Source: Sphingobium_A sp965228065 (GTDB lineage Bacteria; Pseudomonadota; Alphaproteobacteria; Sphingomonadales; Sphingomonadaceae). From it: a DNA stretch of 64,000 nt. The position numbers and the translations under genes were made by a program. The stretch is taken from the NCBI GenBank assembly GCA_965228065.1, contig OZ245788.1:6570657-6634656 (forward strand), written 5' to 3'. Positions within the stretch are counted from its first letter, which is position 1. Each line of letters opens with the position of its first letter. Positions 59,868 to 64,000 of this stretch are shown here, piece after piece. Under the pieces are notes generated by a model that saw nothing but the letters and a program-made list of their open reading frames with translations, was not told the DNA's origin and searched no databases.

Positions 59868-61081
59868 CCGATTGGAACAGCCTGTACGCGTCGCGCATGG
59901 ACGGTGTCGTCGCGTCGGACATACGCGAGCGCATGAAGCTGCTTGCGGCGCGAGAGATCATCCATCTCGGCGGCGGCCTGCCCGATCCCGACATCTTCCC
60001 CTATGACGCGCTGTCCGCGGCGTCGCAGGCGATCTGGGCCGATCGGGCGCTGGCGCGCACCGCGTTGCAATATGCGCCGAGCGAAGGTCATGGCCCGCTG
60101 CGCGCCTGGATCGCGGACTATCTGACGCGCATCGGATCGCCGTGCGGCGTCGACAACATCCTGATCACCAACGGATCGCAGCAGGGCCTGGACTTCATCG
60201 CCAAGCTGCTACTGTCGCCGGGCGACACCGCGATGGTCGAGATCCCCAGCTTCATCGGCGCACTGCGCGCCTTCGACGCCTATCAACCGCGCTATCTCGG
60301 CCTGCCGGAAGATGCGGCGGATTGGCGGGCGGACACGCTTTCGGGTGCCAAATTCTGCTATGTCGGCCCCGATTTCCGCAACCCGACCGGCACCACCATG
60401 ACGCTGGGCGAGCGCAACGCGCTGCTCGATCTGGCGGACGCGACGGGCATGGCGCTGGTCGAGGACGGTTGCTACGAACAGCTCCGCTATGATGGGGAGA
60501 CGATCCCCTCGCTCCTGTCGCTGGCCATCCAGCGCTATGGCGATATCGAGAAGATTCCCGTCCTCCAGACCGGCACCTTTTCCAAGACCATCGCGCCATC
60601 CTTGCGGGTGGGCTGGATCGCGGGACCGGCAGACGCGATCCGCAAGCTGGTGCTGATCAAGCAGGCCAGCGACCTCGCGACCAGCGCGCTCAACCAGATG
60701 CTGCTGCTCGAGGTGGTGAAGACGCATCTCGATGCCTCGATCGCCGAAGCCTGCACCGTCTATCGCGAACGGCGGGATTCGATGCTGAAAGCGCTTGCCG
60801 ACAATATGCCCGATGGCGTGCGCTGGACGATGCCGGAGGGCGGCCTCTACGTCTGGGTCGACCTGCCCGACGGCATGGACGCGACTTTGTTCGCGCAGCG
60901 CGCACTGGCCGAACATTCGGTGTCGATCATCTCCGGCGCGGCCTTCTATCCGGCCGGCGCCAGCAACGTCACCGTCAAGCGCAATACCTTCCGCCTGAGC
61001 TTCTCGATGATCGGCACGGAGCCGGCGCGGACGGGTGTGGAGAGGCTGGGCGTGCTGGCGCGGGAGATGGCGGTGGCATAG
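59864..61081 (+). CDS. PLP-dependent aminotransferase (class I/II, KAT-II/MocR-type fold)
   Basis: 405 aa, ATG 59864 overlapping the upstream stop (ATGA). HLGGGLPDPDIFP opening, ALQYAPSEGHGPLRAWIADYL, NGSQQGLDFIAKLLLSPGD, PDFRNPTGTTM and the PLP lysine in GTFSKTIAPSLRVGWI. This pattern is found in 2-aminoadipate / kynurenine / aromatic aminotransferases. A kynurenine aminotransferase role would fit the neighbourhood, but the substrate cannot be fixed from sequence. Confidence 0.9.
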   Translation: MTDWNSLYASRMDGVVASDIRERMKLLAAREIIHLGGGLPDPDIFPYDALSAASQAIWADRALARTALQYAPSEGHGPLRAWIADYLTRIGSPCGVDNILITNGSQQGLDFIAKLLLSPGDTAMVEIPSFIGALRAFDAYQPRYLGLPEDAADWRADTLSGAKFCYVGPDFRNPTGTTMTLGERNALLDLADATGMALVEDGCYEQLRYDGETIPSLLSLAIQRYGDIEKIPVLQTGTFSKTIAPSLRVGWIAGPADAIRKLVLIKQASDLATSALNQMLLLEVVKTHLDASIAEACTVYRERRDSMLKALADNMPDGVRWTMPEGGLYVWVDLPDGMDATLFAQRALAEHSVSIISGAAFYPAGASNVTVKRNTFRLSFSMIGTEPARTGVERLGVLAREMAVA

Positions 61082-61083
61082 TC

Positions 61084-61161
61084 GTCATTGCGAGCGAAGC
61101 GCGGCAATCCAGGGGTGCATCAACCGCTGGATTGCTTCGTCGCTACGCTCCTCGCAATGAC
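61084..61161. repeat. Palindromic intergenic repeat (GTCATTGCGAG type)
   Basis: GTCATTGCGAGCGAAGC with GGCAATCCAG on the left, and CTGGATTGC, CTCGCAATGAC on the right, in inverted order. A common dispersed repeat in alphaproteobacteria. It separates the convergent aminotransferase and RidA genes and can act as a terminator. Confidence 0.8.
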
Positions 61162-61175
61162 AAAGAAAGCCGCCC

Positions 61176-61538
61176 TCAATCCACCGCTGCGGTCACCGCG
61201 ATCTCCAGCGCGTAGAGCGGTGAGGCGAGCCCGACCTGCAATGTCGTGCGGGTCGGTGCGCAACCGGGGACTATCCAGGGGTCCCAGGCCGCATTGAGTT
61301 CGGGCAGCACCGCCATGTCGGGCAGATATATCGTCGCGGTCAGCAGGCGCGATCGATCGCTTCCCGCCTCGATCAGCAGCGCGTCGATGCGTTCGAGCAC
61401 CTCACGCACCTGATCGGCCACCGCGCCGCCGCGATGGTCGATCGCCACCTGGCCCGAAAGATAGGCGACGCCGCCGTGCACGACGGCGCCGCTCATCCGG
61501 GGATTGGCCGCCAGACGTTTGATTTCAGCCATTCCCAA
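61176..61538 (-). CDS. RidA-family protein
   Basis: 120 aa. TTG 61538 has AGGAA at good spacing; ATG 61532 is the alternative. RidA fold: RMSGAVVHGGVAYLSGQVAID, VLERIDALLIEAGSDRSRLLTATIYLPDM and CAPTRTTLQVGLASPLYALEIAVTAAV. The Arg in PTRTT corresponds to the catalytic Arg of enamine/imine deaminases. It probably hydrolyses reactive imines, fitting a neighbour to aminotransferase activity. It starts 10 bp after the TonB receptor stop, so the two are one operon. Confidence 0.88.
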   Translation of the reverse strand: MGMAEIKRLAANPRMSGAVVHGGVAYLSGQVAIDHRGGAVADQVREVLERIDALLIEAGSDRSRLLTATIYLPDMAVLPELNAAWDPWIVPGCAPTRTTLQVGLASPLYALEIAVTAAVD

Positions 61539-61548
61539 TGGTTTCCTT

Positions 61549-63951
61549 TTAAAATGAATAGCGCAGCGAAGCGCCGTACATGCGCGGTTCGTTGAAAATG
61601 CGCTGGTTGATGCCGAGGCTGGAATTGATCAGCGACGCACCGCCGATCTTGTATTTCGTATCGGTCAGGTTGGTGACGTAGAATGCCAGATCAAACTGGC
61701 TGCCCGCCACCTTGCTCCAGTCGATGTGCAGGTCGATCGTGTCAGTCGGCGACTGGCGGCTTTCGCCATCATAGACGTTCGCGCCGCTCGGCAGGGTGAT
61801 GAACGGCACCAGCCCAAGGATCACCGAGCTCTTGTGCGCCCAATTGGCAGACAGTTCGACCTCGCCGATCGAGTCGGGCAGCGGCAGGGTGTAGCGCGCA
61901 TTGACATTCAGCTTGTGCTTCGGCGTGAACGGGAAAATGCGGCCGCCCTGCTCCGTCGGGGCGTTGGTCACCGGATTGCGGCGCGAATAGTCGAGGAATG
62001 CGCCGTATTTCGCCTTGGTATAGGCATAGGCGATCAGCACGCTGAACGCGCTGGTCGGCGCGATCGTCACTTCTGCCTCCATGCCCTTGATCTTCGCCGA
62101 TGCGGCGTTGACCAGCGCGCTGACATTCGCCGTGCCGACGCCGAACGTCTGGTTGAGCTGCGCATCGTCGAGCCATTGATGATAGGCGGCCACGTTCGTC
62201 CGGACGCGCCAGTCGCCCAGCCGGAAGTCCGACTTGAGCCCGACCTCGACGTCGCGGATCGTCTCCGGCTGATAGGAGAAGAGCGATATGGCGTTGGGGA
62301 TCGGCGGATTGGCGAGGAGCACCGGCGCGGCAAGCGGATTGGTGCCGCCGGCGCGATAGCTCTGCCGATGCGCGACATAGATCATCGTGTCGGGAGAGAT
62401 CTTGTAATCCAGCCCGATGCTATATGCGTCGCTGCTCGCCTTCGCCTCGAACGACGCGCGGCACGGATCGGCCTGTGCCGGATTGGGGATGACGGTGCCG
62501 GTCGCCCCGGTCACGCAGCGGCCGCTCGTCACCTGGTACAAGGTGAGCGCGCGGCTGTCCTTGGTCCAGCGGTAGCCAGCGGATGCCGTCAGCCCTTCGA
62601 GCCCACCGCCGAACGCGTAGCTGACATTGCCGAACACCGCCCGCGAGGTATCGTCGATATACTGGTTCGCATCGGTCACCGATCCGAAGACCGAGGTCTG
62701 GTGCGAATAGTTGGCGGCGGGCGTGTCCAGATCTGCGGCGAAGAAGCCGACGATATATTTCAGGCGATCGTCGAATGCCTGCCCCTGGAACTGCAGTTCG
62801 TCGGAGACCTGGCGGATGTTGAGGCCCCAGGGCTGATCTGGGTCGCGCGCGTTACAGGATGCGGCGGTCGCGCAGGTGTCGAAATGCAGGATGGTCAGCG
62901 CAGATCCGTCATAATCGAAGCGGTTGAGCTGCTTGTACCGGCGATAGCCGAAGATGTTCTTGAAGGTCAGCCCGTCGGCGATCTCGACTGTCGTGATGTT
63001 CGAGATGCCGAAGGATCGCTTGCGGTCGATGCCGTCGACGTTGCTGTAGGTGACACGCGGCCCCGCCGCCTTTTGCTGCGCGAGCGCGGCCTGCACCGTG
63101 CCGCCGAACAGGGTCGGGATCAGCGCAGCCGGATTGACCGCCGCCAGGATGTTCGAACTGCCATTGGTCGTCGAGCGGAAGATATCCGCGACCAGGATGT
63201 TGGAGAAACCCTCCACCGGCTCCCACAAGATCGAGGTCCGCCCGCTGAAGAAGCTGCGGTCATCCTGATATTTGCGCGTCGTGGCGTTGTAGGTGAAGCC
63301 GTCGCGCTTCAGCGCCTTGGCCGCGAAGCGAACGCTGAGCGTGCTGGTGATCGGAATATTGATCGCGCCCTCGACGCCGCGATTGTCGTAATTGCCGTAT
63401 TCGACCGCAAGATATCCGTTGAAATCATCGCTCGGCCGGCGCGGTTCGAACAATACGGCACCGCCCGTCGAATTGCGCCCGAACAACGTGCCCTGCGGGC
63501 CCTTCAGCACCTGGACGTTCTGGAGATCGTAATAATAGCCCGGCCCGCCGCCATCGCCGATCGGCAACGGCACCTGCGCGAAATAGGCGGGCACCGTCAC
63601 CTGCTGGCCGGAGATAGACGCGCCGGATCCGGACTGACCGCGAATGACGTAATTCTCCTCGTCGCGGCTGCTCTGCGCCGACGTCAGCGCGGGCACGATC
63701 TTGGAGAGGTCGACGGCATTGCTGATCCGCTGACTTTCGAGCGCGTCGCCCGAAAAGGCCTGAACGGCGATCGGAATGTCCTGAAGCGCTTCTTCGCGAC
63801 GCCGGGCGGTCACGACGATGTCGGCGATTCCCTGGTCGCTCGTCGCCCCGGCATCCTGGGCGGGTTGGCCGGCTTGCCCCTCAGCAAAAGCCGGATTCGA
63901 GAACACGCATGCGGCGGCAACGCCGCAAAGCAGATAGTGCAGCTTCCTCAT
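61549..63951 (-). CDS. TonB-dependent outer-membrane receptor
   Basis: 800 aa from ATG 63951 (AGGGA seven bases upstream). Signal peptide RKLHYLLCGVAAACVFSNPAFA. TonB-box region IADIVVTARRREEALQDIPIAVQAF, plug with YVIRGQSG and VQVLKGPQGTLFGRNSTGG, then the barrel ending in ASLRYSF with terminal Phe. It belongs to the same broad sphingomonad receptor group as 31735-34050 but is only distantly similar. Co-transcribed with a RidA protein; the ligand is unknown. Upstream bases 63952-64000 contain only the leader. Confidence 0.93.
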   Translation of the reverse strand: MRKLHYLLCGVAAACVFSNPAFAEGQAGQPAQDAGATSDQGIADIVVTARRREEALQDIPIAVQAFSGDALESQRISNAVDLSKIVPALTSAQSSRDEENYVIRGQSGSGASISGQQVTVPAYFAQVPLPIGDGGGPGYYYDLQNVQVLKGPQGTLFGRNSTGGAVLFEPRRPSDDFNGYLAVEYGNYDNRGVEGAINIPITSTLSVRFAAKALKRDGFTYNATTRKYQDDRSFFSGRTSILWEPVEGFSNILVADIFRSTTNGSSNILAAVNPAALIPTLFGGTVQAALAQQKAAGPRVTYSNVDGIDRKRSFGISNITTVEIADGLTFKNIFGYRRYKQLNRFDYDGSALTILHFDTCATAASCNARDPDQPWGLNIRQVSDELQFQGQAFDDRLKYIVGFFAADLDTPAANYSHQTSVFGSVTDANQYIDDTSRAVFGNVSYAFGGGLEGLTASAGYRWTKDSRALTLYQVTSGRCVTGATGTVIPNPAQADPCRASFEAKASSDAYSIGLDYKISPDTMIYVAHRQSYRAGGTNPLAAPVLLANPPIPNAISLFSYQPETIRDVEVGLKSDFRLGDWRVRTNVAAYHQWLDDAQLNQTFGVGTANVSALVNAASAKIKGMEAEVTIAPTSAFSVLIAYAYTKAKYGAFLDYSRRNPVTNAPTEQGGRIFPFTPKHKLNVNARYTLPLPDSIGEVELSANWAHKSSVILGLVPFITLPSGANVYDGESRQSPTDTIDLHIDWSKVAGSQFDLAFYVTNLTDTKYKIGGASLINSSLGINQRIFNEPRMYGASLRYSF

Positions 63952-64000
63952 CGATGTTTCCCTCTCCATTGTCGCGCATTGTTCTTGTTGGTTGGGCCGC

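Noticed and set aside
1..64000. CRISPR array, rRNA operon or prophage
   Set aside because: No regularly spaced identical short repeats, no rRNA sequence and no phage structural genes were seen.

Overview
The window is high-G+C DNA that reads as a sphingomonad (Alphaproteobacteria, Sphingomonadales). The evidence is two large TonB-dependent receptors with VTARRREE-type plug starts, dense short-spaced catabolic operons, many GTG/TTG starts, and palindromic intergenic repeats of the kind common in that group. This placement is inferred from gene content; no 16S gene is present.

Region 1 (1-10088) is accessory DNA. It holds a partial secreted protein, a complete IS110-family (IS1111 group) insertion sequence with 14-bp subterminal inverted repeats, a multi-hairpin repeat, small hypothetical proteins bracketed by two related ~105-bp palindromic repeats, a GIY-YIG nuclease-domain protein and a GrlR-like protein. 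It also holds an overlapping AAA+ ATPase / subtilisin-like protease pair that looks like a defence or conflict module. The region ends at the 3' end of a tRNA-Gly(TCC) gene, a classical island attachment point.

Region 2 (10145-25482) is metabolic and regulatory: an RBBP9-type hydrolase, an Rrf2 regulator, a ketoglutarate-semialdehyde-type dehydrogenase, then a block suited to D-amino-acid or D-peptide use. That block has an FAD D-2-hydroxyacid dehydrogenase, an N-acyl-D-amino-acid deacylase, two paralogous S12 serine hydrolases around an APC permease, and a divergent DSD1-type PLP enzyme. A LytTR regulator and a LytS-type kinase follow, with a small secreted protein between them.

Region 3 (25581-55366) is a catabolic supercluster. 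Minus-strand operons encode uptake (TonB receptor, BASS, MFS, YkvI-like and ABC transporters) and an eight-gene operon: FAH, ABC binding protein, VOC, ABC permease and ATPase, alpha/beta hydrolase, ThDP enzyme, ALDH. Plus-strand operons encode an aspartate-dehydrogenase-like enzyme, a VOC protein and kynureninase, then the complete lower pathway from 3-hydroxyanthranilate to pyruvate and acetyl-CoA (nbaE-G-F-C-D and nbaH-J-I). A LysR gene sits between them and an IclR gene inside the lower pathway. I find a recurrent LysR-type box (CTAT-N11-ATA and close variants) about 80-130 bp upstream of most operons in the cluster, suggesting one regulon. The upper pathway (tryptophan or kynurenine oxygenases) is not in the window, so the true starting substrate is unknown.

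Region 4 (55402-64000) has a TetR / cytochrome P450 divergent pair with a clear palindromic operator, a membrane PQQ dehydrogenase overlapping a PLP aminotransferase, a RidA protein and a second TonB-dependent receptor.
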